61,430 bases of DNA, from NCBI GenBank assembly GCA_020851655.1, contig JADZCI010000065.1:1-61430 (forward strand), given 5' to 3'. The notes beneath the pieces were generated by a model, which made no database searches, was not told the DNA's origin, and worked only from the letters and a program-made list of their open reading frames with translations. The position numbers and the translations under genes are program-made. The stretch's first letter is position 1, and every line of letters starts with the position of its first letter. The DNA comes from Bryobacterales bacterium. Its GTDB lineage: Bacteria > Acidobacteriota > Terriglobia > Bryobacterales > Bryobacteraceae. Shown here one piece after another: positions 42,247-51,347 of the stretch.

Positions 42247-43160
42247 GGAATAAACTGGCGCAGGTAAGTCCTGCTTTGCCGCAGCGAGGCCAGGCGCAGT
42301 TCGATTGAACCTTCAAAAGCCCGGTCCTCCACCTCCACGGCGACCGAGCCGTCGTAGCCGGTTTCAGTCAATACCGAAAAGAACTTGCTCCAGTCCACAT
42401 CTCCCAGCCCGGGAAGTTTCGGCGTGTGGTACTGGTTCGGGAAGGCCATGATTCCGACATCGTTCAGGCGCTCGGTATCGATGCGGGCATCTTTGGCGTG
42501 AACGTGGAAGAACTTCGATCCGAACTCGCGCATGGCCTTTAAGTAATCCATGTGCTGCCAGATGAAATGAGACGGGTCGAAGTTGAGACCGAAGTGATTG
42601 CTGGGAATATCGGAAAACATCCGCCGCCAGATGGCGGGAGAGGTCGCCAGGTTCTTGCCGCCCGGCCACTCGTCTTTCGTAAATGACATGGGGCAGTTCT
42701 CGATCCCGACCTTGATTCCCCGATCTTCAGCGAACGCGATAATCGGCTTCCACGTATCGAGGAACCGGGGCCAGTTGCCGTCGACGGATTTCGTCCAGTC
42801 CCGCCCTACGAAAGTGTTGACGACACCAACACCCAGAACCCGGGCTGCCTCAATAACCTTCTTGAGGTGATCGACGTAGACCTGTGCCTCGGCGGGATCG
42901 GGCGCCAGCGGATTCGGATAGTAGCCCAGGCCGCTGATGGCCACGCCGGCCTTATCCATGACCTCGCGCACGGCTGGCGCGTTTCCGGCCGTGAGGCTGG
43001 CGGCATCGACGTGCGTGACTCCGGCATAGCGGCGTTCCGCCCTGCCTTTGGGCCAGCACATGAGCTCGACGCTGTCGTAGCCGGTCTCTTTGGCCGCCGC
43101 GGCCACCTGGTCAAGACTGAACTCCGCAAGGATTGCGCTGACAAAACCGAGTTTCAACAT
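42243..43160 (-). CDS. Sugar phosphate isomerase/epimerase (AP endonuclease 2-like TIM barrel)
   Basis: A 305-residue xylose-isomerase-like TIM barrel. Metal/catalytic positions can be read as the Glu of VGIENCPM, the Asp/His of LNFDPSHF, the His of [10 protein letters not shown] and the Glu of [12 protein letters not shown]. Family members interconvert ketoses or 3-keto sugars; in this phylum they accompany DUF1080 and GH genes in glycoside breakdown. TATGAT lies 8 nt upstream of the ATG within an ATGATGATGATGC run, another possible leaderless start. Confidence 0.88.
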   Translation of the reverse strand: MLKLGFVSAILAEFSLDQVAAAAKETGYDSVELMCWPKGRAERRYAGVTHVDAASLTAGNAPAVREVMDKAGVAISGLGYYPNPLAPDPAEAQVYVDHLKKVIEAARVLGVGVVNTFVGRDWTKSVDGNWPRFLDTWKPIIAFAEDRGIKVGIENCPMSFTKDEWPGGKNLATSPAIWRRMFSDIPSNHFGLNFDPSHFIWQHMDYLKAMREFGSKFFHVHAKDARIDTERLNDVGIMAFPNQYHTPKLPGLGDVDWSKFFSVLTETGYDGSVAVEVEDRAFEGSIELRLASLRQSRTYLRQFIP

Positions 43161-43278
43161 GCATCATCATCATACGGGATTGCCGCTGGTCCGCCGGATC
43201 TACTCCGGACGCCGCCGCATAGAGTATCTTTATGGAATTGACCTGTCTCGGAACAGAGTCGTAGGGAAGGATGCCAAC

Positions 43279-44064
43279 ATGTCACTGACTGCCGCCGTGG
43301 GCAAGAATGCGGCGAATCAAACCGCCGATGTTCTCATCGTGCAAGCTCTGCTGAACCTGAACATAGAGAGGCTGGCGCCCCTGCCGCCGCTCGTCGAGGA
43401 CGGTGGATTCGGCCGTTTCACGCAAGCCTATATCACTGAGTTTCAGAAACGTTGTGTTCCCGCCGACGTGGGCACGGATGCGGTCCGCCCCGGCGGCGCC
43501 ACGCTGGCCGAGTTATTGAAGGCCAAGACGGCGCCGGTCACTCTGCACCTGCTGGAAGTGCTGATGCCTTTATCCCGCCCAGAACATGCCGTCCGGTATT
43601 TCGAACCTCTCCAGGCCTGCATGGCGAACAACCAGATCAACACTCCCCTCCGCCAGGCCCATTTCCTTGCCCAATTGGGCCATGAGAGCGGGAGTTTCCG
43701 GTTCCCGGAGGAGATCGCCGACGGCAGCCGGTACGAAGGGCGTGCGGATCTGGGAAATACACAACCGGGAGACGGCAAGCGCTTCAAGGGTCGAGGACTG
43801 ATTCAGATCACGGGACGCGTCAACTATACGGCTTACGGAAAAGCGCGCAACCGCGATTTTGTCACGGGCGATAATCCCAGCCTGCTGGCGACCGATCCCA
43901 TGCTCGCCGCCGACTGTTCGGGATGGTACTGGGCATCACGCGGGCTGAACACGTTCGCCGACAAAGACGATGCCCGTCAGATCACCCTGAAAATCAACGG
44001 AGGATTCAACGGTCTGGACGATCGCATGCGGAGGTTGCAACTCGCCAAATGCTTGCTTCTCTAG
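43279..44064 (+). CDS. GH19 family muralytic enzyme with N-terminal peptidoglycan-binding-like domain
   Basis: A 261-residue protein. The N-terminal 85 residues look like a peptidoglycan-binding domain (NQTADVLIVQALLNLN, DGGFGRFTQAYITEFQKR). The rest is a GH19 chitinase/lysozyme domain: AHFLAQLGHESGSFRF with catalytic E136, SRYEGRADLGN with E153, then GDGKRFKGRGLIQITGRVNYTAYG. No signal peptide, so export would need lysis, a special secretion system or non-classical release. GGGAAGG lies 8 nt before ATG 43279, which decides the start. Its end overlaps the next gene by 16 nt; that gene product resembles a lysozyme inhibitor. Confidence 0.9.
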   Translation: MSLTAAVGKNAANQTADVLIVQALLNLNIERLAPLPPLVEDGGFGRFTQAYITEFQKRCVPADVGTDAVRPGGATLAELLKAKTAPVTLHLLEVLMPLSRPEHAVRYFEPLQACMANNQINTPLRQAHFLAQLGHESGSFRFPEEIADGSRYEGRADLGNTQPGDGKRFKGRGLIQITGRVNYTAYGKARNRDFVTGDNPSLLATDPMLAADCSGWYWASRGLNTFADKDDARQITLKINGGFNGLDDRMRRLQLAKCLLL

Positions 44065-44681
44065 GGCTGCTCGCATTCCTGCTCGCTCAGGCGCCGGACA
44101 GCGGTGCTCCCGCTTTCGTCGACAATTGCGAACCGTGCCAGGTCTCCGTTGCCGCCGAAGGACCCGTCTTTGAGGCTTACTTCCTGCTGGTGAAGAGTCC
44201 CGAGGGGCGAGTCGTCCGCCGCATTGGGTTGGCCCGGGACGGCAAGCAAGTGGAGGAACTGCCGGTCCGCGAGATGTCCCCACTCGCCGAGGGCGAGCAG
44301 TTCATGTTCGGCGGGGAGGACATCAATTTTGATGGCAATCGCGACCTGATGCTCGTTCTGGAGCGCGGCGTGGCCAACTCGACCGCGCAGTACTGGCTGT
44401 ACGATCCTGCCACCCAGTTGTTTCAAGACGCCGGTGTGCATTCCATCTTCACCTTGGACCCGGCGAGGAAGCGGCTGAAGACGTATGAGCGAGGCGGTTC
44501 GGGCGGGATGATCTTTACGGCGCGGGAGTACGAGTTTGTGGGCTCCAAGTTAGTTGTGATGCGCGAGGAAACCCAGCGGCCCACGCGAAATCCCAATCGC
44601 TTTCTGCATACGATCAGAGAACGGCGCAAAGGCGCCATGGTAACCATCAAGCAGGAAACGGTCATGCCTCCCGGCAACTGA
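44049..44681 (+). CDS. Exported XAC2610-like protein, candidate lysozyme inhibitor/immunity protein
   Basis: A 210-residue protein with a short signal peptide (MLASLGLLAFLLAQA). The middle part has the calcium-binding pattern of the XAC2610/PliI-like group: GGEDINFDGNRDLMLVLE followed by AQYWLYDPATQLFQDAG. XAC2610 is, from the literature on the Xanthomonas type IV secretion system, the periplasmic inhibitor of a GH19 effector. ATG 44049 overlaps the GH19 gene by 16 nt. The likely role is to protect the producer's own wall from that enzyme. The homology call is by eye and the functional call is inference. Confidence 0.65.
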   Translation: MLASLGLLAFLLAQAPDSGAPAFVDNCEPCQVSVAAEGPVFEAYFLLVKSPEGRVVRRIGLARDGKQVEELPVREMSPLAEGEQFMFGGEDINFDGNRDLMLVLERGVANSTAQYWLYDPATQLFQDAGVHSIFTLDPARKRLKTYERGGSGGMIFTAREYEFVGSKLVVMREETQRPTRNPNRFLHTIRERRKGAMVTIKQETVMPPGN

Positions 44682-44701
44682 AACGGCTCGAAGCGCGCAC
44701 G

Positions 44702-45244
44702 ATGTTTCCCTCCACACTCCCCGATCAGGCGCGAGCCTTGGTGATCGTTCTCGCCACAGTGGCGGGCATCATCGACCTCCGGTACCGGCGGATTCCCAAC
44801 TGGCTGACCTTTTCGGCGCTCGTGGCCGGTTTCGCATTGCGTGGATGGGTGCAGGGAATCCCCGGGATCGCCGCCGCCGCCAAAGGACTGGGGTTGGCGC
44901 TGGCAGTCTATGTTCCGCTGTGGCTTCTTCGCGGGGTAGGCGCGGGAGACGTAAAGCTGATGGCGGCGACCGGCTCGATTGCCGGGCCTGGAGCGTGGCT
45001 CCTGATCTTTGCCGTCTCGTCGATGGTGGGTGGGATTACGGGCCTGGCGATGGCGGCGCGCCGCGGTGTGCTGCTGCGTACGCTGCGCAACACCGCGATT
45101 CTGGCGGGGCAATTATTACGGTTGCGCCGTCCCTGGCAGGATCATCCGAACCTCGATGTTCGCCATGAACAGTCGCTGCGGATGCCGCACGGAGCGATCA
45201 TTGCCTCGGCCGTGCTCCTGCTGGCGCTAGCACGGCTGATTTAG
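44702..45244 (+). CDS. A24 family prepilin peptidase (CpaA/TadV-like)
   Basis: A 180-residue integral membrane aspartic protease. The two catalytic aspartates are D25 (GIIDLRYRRIPNWLT) and D83 (GAGDVKLMA), the GxGDxKL motif of the family. About five membrane helices; the N-terminal methylase domain of full PilD is absent, so it is of the short CpaA/FppA kind. Such enzymes cut leader peptides of type IV prepilins or Flp pilins. No pilin gene is nearby. It follows the inhibitor-like gene by 20 nt. Confidence 0.88.
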   Translation: MFPSTLPDQARALVIVLATVAGIIDLRYRRIPNWLTFSALVAGFALRGWVQGIPGIAAAAKGLGLALAVYVPLWLLRGVGAGDVKLMAATGSIAGPGAWLLIFAVSSMVGGITGLAMAARRGVLLRTLRNTAILAGQLLRLRRPWQDHPNLDVRHEQSLRMPHGAIIASAVLLLALARLI

Positions 45245-45304
45245 TAACAGCCGTGCGAGCGCCATACTTCGATCAAGAACGCGGGGTTCGCGTCCCAGGA
45301 CTGC

Positions 45305-46213
45305 TTACTTGCTGCTGCTGGCCAGGGTCACCTTGGGAGTCGACAGGTAACCTTTGATCGTGTTCTTTGACACCTGGTTCACAACGATTTCGTAGGGCTG
45401 CCGGGCTTTCGAAGGAACGTAGAATTGGACCGGTTCGTTGACGGTCTTGTCTTTCTTCTCGATCATCCGGTCGTCGGCGGCGACATTCAGAGTGTACCGC
45501 CCACGCTTCACATCAGCCTTCCTCAAAGCCAACTGCACGTCCCCAATCCGCTGGGTCTTGGCTTCTTTGGTCAGGGTGAACTCGTAGATGTTGCGATCGC
45601 CGAGTTCGCGCAGCGCGTGAATTTCCTTTGAGTTGGTCGCGATCAGTCCGCTCATCACGCCCATGTCTCCGCGCACCCGCTGCAGGTCGGACAAGGTCTT
45701 CTCGATTTCCGACTTGGTGTTGGCCAAATCGGTCTTGACCGTACCGACCTCTGTGGCGACACCGTTCAACTTGCTGGACTCCGCGACAGCCGATTCCTTC
45801 ACCTTGTTCAATTCGGTCGAAAAAGACTGGGTGTACTCCTGCTGCTTTTTCATTTGGCTGTTCAGTTGTTGCGCGACGGCGTCAGCGTGCCGCTTGGCGG
45901 AGATTTGCGCCGCCGACTCGGTCCGTCTCAGCGCCGCGGTCGTGTCCTTCTGTGTGGCGGCCACAGCCGTTTCCATGTCGGTAACGGTCTTGTCCAGCTT
46001 GCTGCTCATGGCCGCCTGGCCGCTGCGCAGGTCGGCAATCTCCTGGCGGCTTGCCTTGAGGTCGTCCTGAAGGGACGAGATCTTGACGAACTGCGACGCC
46101 GCGATGCCACCCAGCCCGAGAAAGGCGACGACACCAAGAATGACGGGCCACATCCGCTGTGGCTGGGGTTGGTTGCGAACCTCATACGAGGATCGTTCTT
46201 GATCGTTTATCAT
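45305..46213 (-). CDS. Single-pass membrane coiled-coil protein of unknown function
   Basis: A 302-residue protein. A cytoplasmic N-terminal tail of about 20 residues is followed by one membrane helix (about 23-40) and a long coiled coil with regular heptads (about 45-200, many A/Q/K/S residues). A conserved-looking beta-rich end follows (about 210-300, e.g. GRYTLNVAADDRMIEKKDKTV, then PYEIVVNQVSKNTIKGYLSTPK). AAGGAGAG precedes the ATG. I recognise no enzyme motif. The architecture suggests an extracytoplasmic sensor or scaffold; I cannot name a family. Confidence 0.6.
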   Translation of the reverse strand: MINDQERSSYEVRNQPQPQRMWPVILGVVAFLGLGGIAASQFVKISSLQDDLKASRQEIADLRSGQAAMSSKLDKTVTDMETAVAATQKDTTAALRRTESAAQISAKRHADAVAQQLNSQMKKQQEYTQSFSTELNKVKESAVAESSKLNGVATEVGTVKTDLANTKSEIEKTLSDLQRVRGDMGVMSGLIATNSKEIHALRELGDRNIYEFTLTKEAKTQRIGDVQLALRKADVKRGRYTLNVAADDRMIEKKDKTVNEPVQFYVPSKARQPYEIVVNQVSKNTIKGYLSTPKVTLASSSK

Positions 46214-46402
46214 GCGTGTGACTTACTCTCCTTGCCCTTAACCGATGCAGGCGAGCAGCCAAACTATAACCTGTGCCGTGTCAATGAAGTGAGAGATCGG
46301 GCCATGGGGCGCCTTCCGGAATAAATTTCCGGCAACCCGTGCGATCCGGCACATTTTACCAACGCTGGCGCGGCCGGCGCGGCTAGACGTTTCGCGCGCT
46401 GG
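46214..46402. other. Intergenic region between two leftward genes
   Basis: 189 nt without a gene. It holds the ribosome site of the coiled-coil gene and a 6-bp hairpin, CCGGAA/TTCCGG (46316-46332), without a T-tract. Nothing else stands out. Confidence 0.4.
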
Positions 46403-49372
46403 CTACCGGACGGCGATCGTGACTCCGGGCTGGCTTGTTGCGCTGCCGATCTGAATTACGACCGGAACCGGTCCGGTTCCGATGCTTTCGGGAATCTTGA
46501 GGTTGATCTGTGCCACACCTGAAACGATGGCCGGAGCGGACCCGGCGTACAGAACTTCCGCCGTCTGTCCGCCTATGGTGGCGCTCACCGTCAGGAGCGG
46601 GCGGCGCAAGTCGGTCAGGATGATGCGGCCATCCTGGCCGGGCGGGTCAGTCTGGCCTTCGCCCGTCATGTAGATCGAGATGACGCCTCCGCGCGGCGCC
46701 GGGTTCGCGGCCGAGTTCGGCGTCATGTCCCCGTTCAGCGCGGCGGCTTGTCCGCGTCCATTGACCGACGACGTGAAGATACCGGGCGCGCTGTCAGCCA
46801 CTTTCAGATCGATGGGAACGGCATAGTCGGTTCCGCGCTGGACCTGCACCTTGACGTTGGCGCGCCCGTACACCGCGTACGGGACAATCGCATTGATCTG
46901 GTCCTGACGTACATAGAGCAGCGGCGCGGGAACGCCATCAAAGAAGACTTGAGTCCCGGCTAGCTGCGTATCAATGGCGCCGGCCGCGGTTGGCTTCGCG
47001 CTGACGCCCACCTCCGGCCCCAGTCCGGAACCGGTGATCGTCACCAGCAAACCGGGGGCGGCGGGGGTCGGCGCAAAGCTGGCGCCATGCAGGACCGCCA
47101 TCGTCCCGATCGAGGAAGCCGTAACGTTCAGGTTGACCGGAACGGTCCTTTGCACCAGGCGGTCGGTTGAGGCGATCGTAATTGTTCCAATATGCGAGCC
47201 GGGAGTAAGGCTGCCGGGAAAGAGTGTAACCGCCACCGACGACGGCGAGACTCCTCCCACGGGGCTTACATTGAGCCAGTTGACGCCGGATGCCGTCGCG
47301 GGCGTGGCGGTGAATCCCACGCCGGGCTGTCCCGTGTTGCTGCCAATGATCAGCAACTGCGGATCCGGAGCGGGGGCGCCGAGTTGGTAGGACATCTGAA
47401 CCGAGTCAGGCGTTACGGTCGGTCCGGGCGCCTCGGCGACCTGGAAGCTAATCGGTACCTGAACCTGGTTGCTGGGTCCCTTGATCACGATGACACCGGC
47501 ATTGGGCCCAGGCGGCAGACTCTTGGAATCGACGCTGACGACCAGGTCGGCAGGCGTGTTGCCGCTGGACGGATTGACTTTGGCCCAGGCCGGCGCGCTC
47601 GTTACCGTGAAGGCTCCGGCCAGGTTCGCCGTGACGCGTATAGTTTGCGGAGCGGGAGCGATGCCGTATTGGTTCTGGACGAACGCCAACGATTGAGGGG
47701 AGACGGAAATCGCCTGAACGCTCAGCGTCAGGTCCACGGCAATCGTCTGCTTTACGCCCGTGAGGAGCGAAACCAAGTCCACGTTTGCGTTGTTGACGCC
47801 CGGACGCGGCACAGCCGCCAGGTTGGCTTTCAGCGTGATCGATCCGGGAGCGGCGCCGCGGAAGGGCTCAACCGTGAGCCATCCGCCCGTTGACGCTGCC
47901 GATGCCGAGAAATCGTGGGTCAGACCGGCAACCGAGGCGCCGATAGCCAGCGTACTCGAGGGGTTGGGGCCGCCCACGATACCGGAAAGGCTGACATAAG
48001 AAGTTTCCGGCACTAGGTTGCCGGAGCCCGCATTCGAGCTTATCTTGAGACGCACCGGGATAAGGAGGTTTCCAGCGCTGCCGCCCGAAGGGGTGACCAC
48101 CACATTGCCGTTGTAAGTGCCCGGCGCCAGACCGGATACCGCCGCGGAAATCTGCAAACCGACGGCGGTTCCTTGAGTCGAGCCGCTGGCGGGTAAGACC
48201 TCCAGCCAGGGCGCGCCCGGCGCTACAGTCGCTGTAAAGGCGAGATTGGCCCCGCCCGTCGCAGTCAGCGAGATGATCGATACGATGTTGCCCTGGTCGT
48301 CGAAGATCAACGAGCTGGGGTCGGCGTTTAGAGCGGCCCCCACCGCGATCTTCAAGGTCACCGGCAATTCCTGCTGCGGCAGTCCTTGGGAGGTTACAAC
48401 GATGGTCCCCAGGTAGGTGCCGGGACTAAGACCGGTGGGGTCGGCGGCGATCGAGAAGGCGCCCGGAGACGTTCCGTCCAGACTGCTGCCGGGAGAGGGG
48501 TGCTCCGCCGACAAGACCTTCAGCCACGTTGTCGCCGTGGCAACCGTGTACTGCCTGGGAGACGGGCTGGTGGTCACACCCACACCCTGTAGTGGAAGGT
48601 CGTCGATCGAAGTCCCCGTCTGATAGTTGATAGTCACCGACGTCTGGTCCAGGGTGATTGCGTCGGGGACGGGTGTGGCGCCCAGCACCAGCAGCGTCAC
48701 CGGAATCACCCTCGGATTGCCGGTTTGGGGGATCAACGCTACCGTTCCGTTGTAGCGGCCGGGTGCGAGGCCAAACGCATTGGCCACCACGGTCACCGCG
48801 GCAGGCGTCGAGGCCGACCACGGGTAGACGCTCAACCAGTTGCCGGTGGAACTCGCGATGATCTGAAATCCAAGCGAACCCGTGACGCTTCCCGGCATCC
48901 TGGAAACGGTGATGGATTGCGCGGGGATATCGTTGGTGGGGCTATCGGCGACGAACGTGAGCCCCGAAGGGCTCGCGGAAAGTGAACTCTCGGCCGCCGC
49001 CGAACCCACCACATATAGGACATCGGCATAAGTCTCGTAGATGCCCGCCCTGACCAGGACCTGGGCCAGGTGCGAGCCTTCCTTGAGATTGGCGGGGTTG
49101 GCCGACACGGTGACGGTGGCGGGCGCTGTCCCGGACGCCGGATTGACGGAGAGCCAACCCGTCGAGGGCGTCAGATAGCGGACTGAGGTTGAAAAAGCGG
49201 TGTTCTGGCCGCTGGCCACGACCGTAATGGTCTGTGTCACGCTGGCCGTGCTACCCAACGGCGACGCCAGGCTAAGCTGTTGTGGGGTTACAGTGACGCC
49301 GGATTGCGCAAGCAGCGCCCGCGCGGCAGCGGCCACCAGGACGAGGCGCCGCAGCCTTCGAATCATGAGCAT
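46403..49372 (-). CDS. Large secreted Ig-like repeat protein with Solibacter-type C-terminal domain
   Basis: A 989-residue secreted protein: signal peptide (LVLVAAAARALLAQ), then about seven repeats of roughly 95 residues that resemble BACON/Ig-like modules. Each has a phrase of the type WLxVxPxSGxTPAxVTVSxNPxxLxxGxYxGTVxVT. The last 230 residues match the uncharacterised C-terminal domain described from Solibacter (TIGR03437): GSGLGPEVG, VFFDGVPAPLLYVRQDQINAIVPY, SAPGIFT, YMTGEGQTDPPGQDG, PAIVSGVAQINLKIPE. Function unknown; probably cell-surface adhesion or carbohydrate binding. GGAG precedes the ATG by 5 nt. Confidence 0.85.
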   Translation of the reverse strand: MLMIRRLRRLVLVAAAARALLAQSGVTVTPQQLSLASPLGSTASVTQTITVVASGQNTAFSTSVRYLTPSTGWLSVNPASGTAPATVTVSANPANLKEGSHLAQVLVRAGIYETYADVLYVVGSAAAESSLSASPSGLTFVADSPTNDIPAQSITVSRMPGSVTGSLGFQIIASSTGNWLSVYPWSASTPAAVTVVANAFGLAPGRYNGTVALIPQTGNPRVIPVTLLVLGATPVPDAITLDQTSVTINYQTGTSIDDLPLQGVGVTTSPSPRQYTVATATTWLKVLSAEHPSPGSSLDGTSPGAFSIAADPTGLSPGTYLGTIVVTSQGLPQQELPVTLKIAVGAALNADPSSLIFDDQGNIVSIISLTATGGANLAFTATVAPGAPWLEVLPASGSTQGTAVGLQISAAVSGLAPGTYNGNVVVTPSGGSAGNLLIPVRLKISSNAGSGNLVPETSYVSLSGIVGGPNPSSTLAIGASVAGLTHDFSASAASTGGWLTVEPFRGAAPGSITLKANLAAVPRPGVNNANVDLVSLLTGVKQTIAVDLTLSVQAISVSPQSLAFVQNQYGIAPAPQTIRVTANLAGAFTVTSAPAWAKVNPSSGNTPADLVVSVDSKSLPPGPNAGVIVIKGPSNQVQVPISFQVAEAPGPTVTPDSVQMSYQLGAPAPDPQLLIIGSNTGQPGVGFTATPATASGVNWLNVSPVGGVSPSSVAVTLFPGSLTPGSHIGTITIASTDRLVQRTVPVNLNVTASSIGTMAVLHGASFAPTPAAPGLLVTITGSGLGPEVGVSAKPTAAGAIDTQLAGTQVFFDGVPAPLLYVRQDQINAIVPYAVYGRANVKVQVQRGTDYAVPIDLKVADSAPGIFTSSVNGRGQAAALNGDMTPNSAANPAPRGGVISIYMTGEGQTDPPGQDGRIILTDLRRPLLTVSATIGGQTAEVLYAGSAPAIVSGVAQINLKIPESIGTGPVPVVIQIGSATSQPGVTIAVR

Positions 49373-49520
49373 AGAACTCCATGTGGATCAACACGGGAAA
49401 TGGAGGGAAAGCACCACTCGAAATCAAGCGAGACCATTCAATGTTGAGTTTATCGCAGGCGCCCCATGCCGGAGTTAGGCGCCTGTTAGTCCATGGCTGA
49501 AAGTCCAGCGGCGCCATCGG

Positions 49521-51338
49521 CTACAGGCCGGCATTCTTGATCAATGCCGACATGCGAGGGTCTGCTCGAAGGTGATCGAAACGAGGGTCAACCTTCAGGT
49601 ACATCAGCCAGTGGGAGTGCTCCCGATACATCGCGTCCAGCCAGAAGAACGCCTCCTCTCTTTCATTGAGACCCGCATGGACCAGCGCGAAGTCAAACGG
49701 CGACACATACTCCCCTTGGGCTGCTCTGGCGCGCATCTGGTCCAGAGCCGCCCTGGCGTCGTTGTGCCGCCCCGCGGTCGCCAGGGCGTGCGCAAGGTAT
49801 CGATGACCATAGGACCCCGCTGCCGCGATGCCTTTACGAAACTCCGCGATCGCTTCCCCGGACAACCCCTTGCGCTCGAACGCGTAGCCGAGAAAGAATG
49901 CGGCTTTCGGAAATCCAGGATCGAGCGCTTGCGCTTTCCGGCATTGCTCAATCGCCCGTTGATAGTCCCGGGCGAAGTAGAAGATCAGGCCCATGGTGGA
50001 ACTGATGACCGGCGACGCCGGTTCGAGTTCAAGCGCACGCCGTATCTCGCGCAGCGCTTCGTCATGCCTGCCGAGGCGGGAAAGGTGCTCGGCGTATGCC
50101 TGGCGCCCGGCGGCATAGTCGGCATTCAAAGACAGGGCGCGCTTGTATTCAGCCTCCGCCGCGTCGTGGTTCCATTGATAAAGCCCTTCCACTACTGCGA
50201 GCGCCGCATGCGCCTCGGGCAGACCGGCATCGGCCTTGAGCGCACGGCGGGCCGCTTCACGCGCGCGTGGAAAGGCCTCCCTTGGCGGAAGCACGCTATA
50301 GACAGCCAGGAGGTTGTAGGAATCCGCCAGGCCGGCGTAGGCCAAAGCATGGCCTGGATCACGCTCGACAACCTGCTGAAAGAATTCCATGCCTCGCTGG
50401 ATTCCGGCCAGTGTCAGCAGGTTCGCCTGGTAGCGTCCCTTCAGGTAGAGTTCGTAAGCGGTCGCGTCCCCGGTGTGCCGCTTTACGAGTGGGCGGCTTG
50501 GGTCACTCGCGAGCCGGACCTTCAGCGCCCCGGCAATGTCGCGGCAGATATCCTCCTGTACCGGGAGCAGGTCCTTGAGCTCACGGTCATACGTCTTCGA
50601 CCACAACTGGTAACCGTCGGCAACCTTGTTGAGATGTACGGTCACGCGCACTCTGCCCTTCTCTTTGCGAACGCTGCCTTCCACGATGGCGTCGACCCTG
50701 AGTTGCCGTCCGGCCTCGGCAATGTCCACCGCCTTGCCTTTGAACTGAAACACCGTCGTGCGCGCAGGAACCCTGAGCCCGTCAATGTTGGACAAGGCAG
50801 TGATCAGTTCCTCAGTCAGCCCGTCGCTGAAATACTCGTTCTCCGGTTCGGAACTCAGGTTCAGGAATGGGAGCACCGCCACGGCGTTGAGTTCGCTGGC
50901 AGTCCTTCTTGAGCCGTAAACCAGCCAGTATACGGCGGCAAAAGCAACGGCGATGTTGACCCCGGCCAGCAACAAAGTCCTGACCGGCCATTTGGCGCGC
51001 TGGCCGGCCGGCGCGGGGACCACCTGAACGCTTGCGGTAAATCGATAGCCGCGCTTGGGCACGGTCTCGATGTAGGATCCGTTGCCGGAACCATCGGCGA
51101 GCACCTTGCGAAGCACCGAAACATTCTGGGCAAGATTGCTCTCCTCCACGAACGTGTCCGGCCAAACGGTCTTGAGAAGTTCCTCCTTCTCAATCACCCT
51201 GCCAGGGTTCGAAACCAAGACAAGCAGGGTGTCGAAAACCTTTGGTGTCAGCGGCGCCGGCTTGGCGCCGGCCGTGAGCCTCCGCTCATTGGGATCCAAC
51301 CGGAAGCCGCCGAATTCGTAGATGTCCCTGGAAGCCAT
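49521..51338 (-). CDS. Winged-helix/TPR membrane one-component regulator (CadC-like), copy 2
   Basis: A 605-residue protein. An N-terminal OmpR-type DNA-binding winged helix (about 5-100; LTPKVFDTLLVLVSNPGRVI, SVLRKVL, IETVPKRGYRF) is followed by one TM helix (about 118-138). A TolB/FlgO-like periplasmic domain follows (AVLPFLNLSSEPENEYFSDG, VFQFKGKAVDI), then a series of TPR repeats to the end. Such proteins bind DNA while embedded in the membrane. ATG 51338 is preferred to the TTG two codons upstream because GAGG lies 6 nt before it. It begins 9 nt after the stop of a paralogue with the same architecture and nearly the same length. Confidence 0.87.
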   Translation of the reverse strand: MASRDIYEFGGFRLDPNERRLTAGAKPAPLTPKVFDTLLVLVSNPGRVIEKEELLKTVWPDTFVEESNLAQNVSVLRKVLADGSGNGSYIETVPKRGYRFTASVQVVPAPAGQRAKWPVRTLLLAGVNIAVAFAAVYWLVYGSRRTASELNAVAVLPFLNLSSEPENEYFSDGLTEELITALSNIDGLRVPARTTVFQFKGKAVDIAEAGRQLRVDAIVEGSVRKEKGRVRVTVHLNKVADGYQLWSKTYDRELKDLLPVQEDICRDIAGALKVRLASDPSRPLVKRHTGDATAYELYLKGRYQANLLTLAGIQRGMEFFQQVVERDPGHALAYAGLADSYNLLAVYSVLPPREAFPRAREAARRALKADAGLPEAHAALAVVEGLYQWNHDAAEAEYKRALSLNADYAAGRQAYAEHLSRLGRHDEALREIRRALELEPASPVISSTMGLIFYFARDYQRAIEQCRKAQALDPGFPKAAFFLGYAFERKGLSGEAIAEFRKGIAAAGSYGHRYLAHALATAGRHNDARAALDQMRARAAQGEYVSPFDFALVHAGLNEREEAFFWLDAMYREHSHWLMYLKVDPRFDHLRADPRMSALIKNAGL

Positions 51339-51347
51339 CGCCAACCT

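Noticed and set aside
43161..43174. ATGATGATG run upstream of the epimerase gene as a microsatellite
   Set aside because: It is only a few units long; it is more simply part of a -10-like region next to the start codon.
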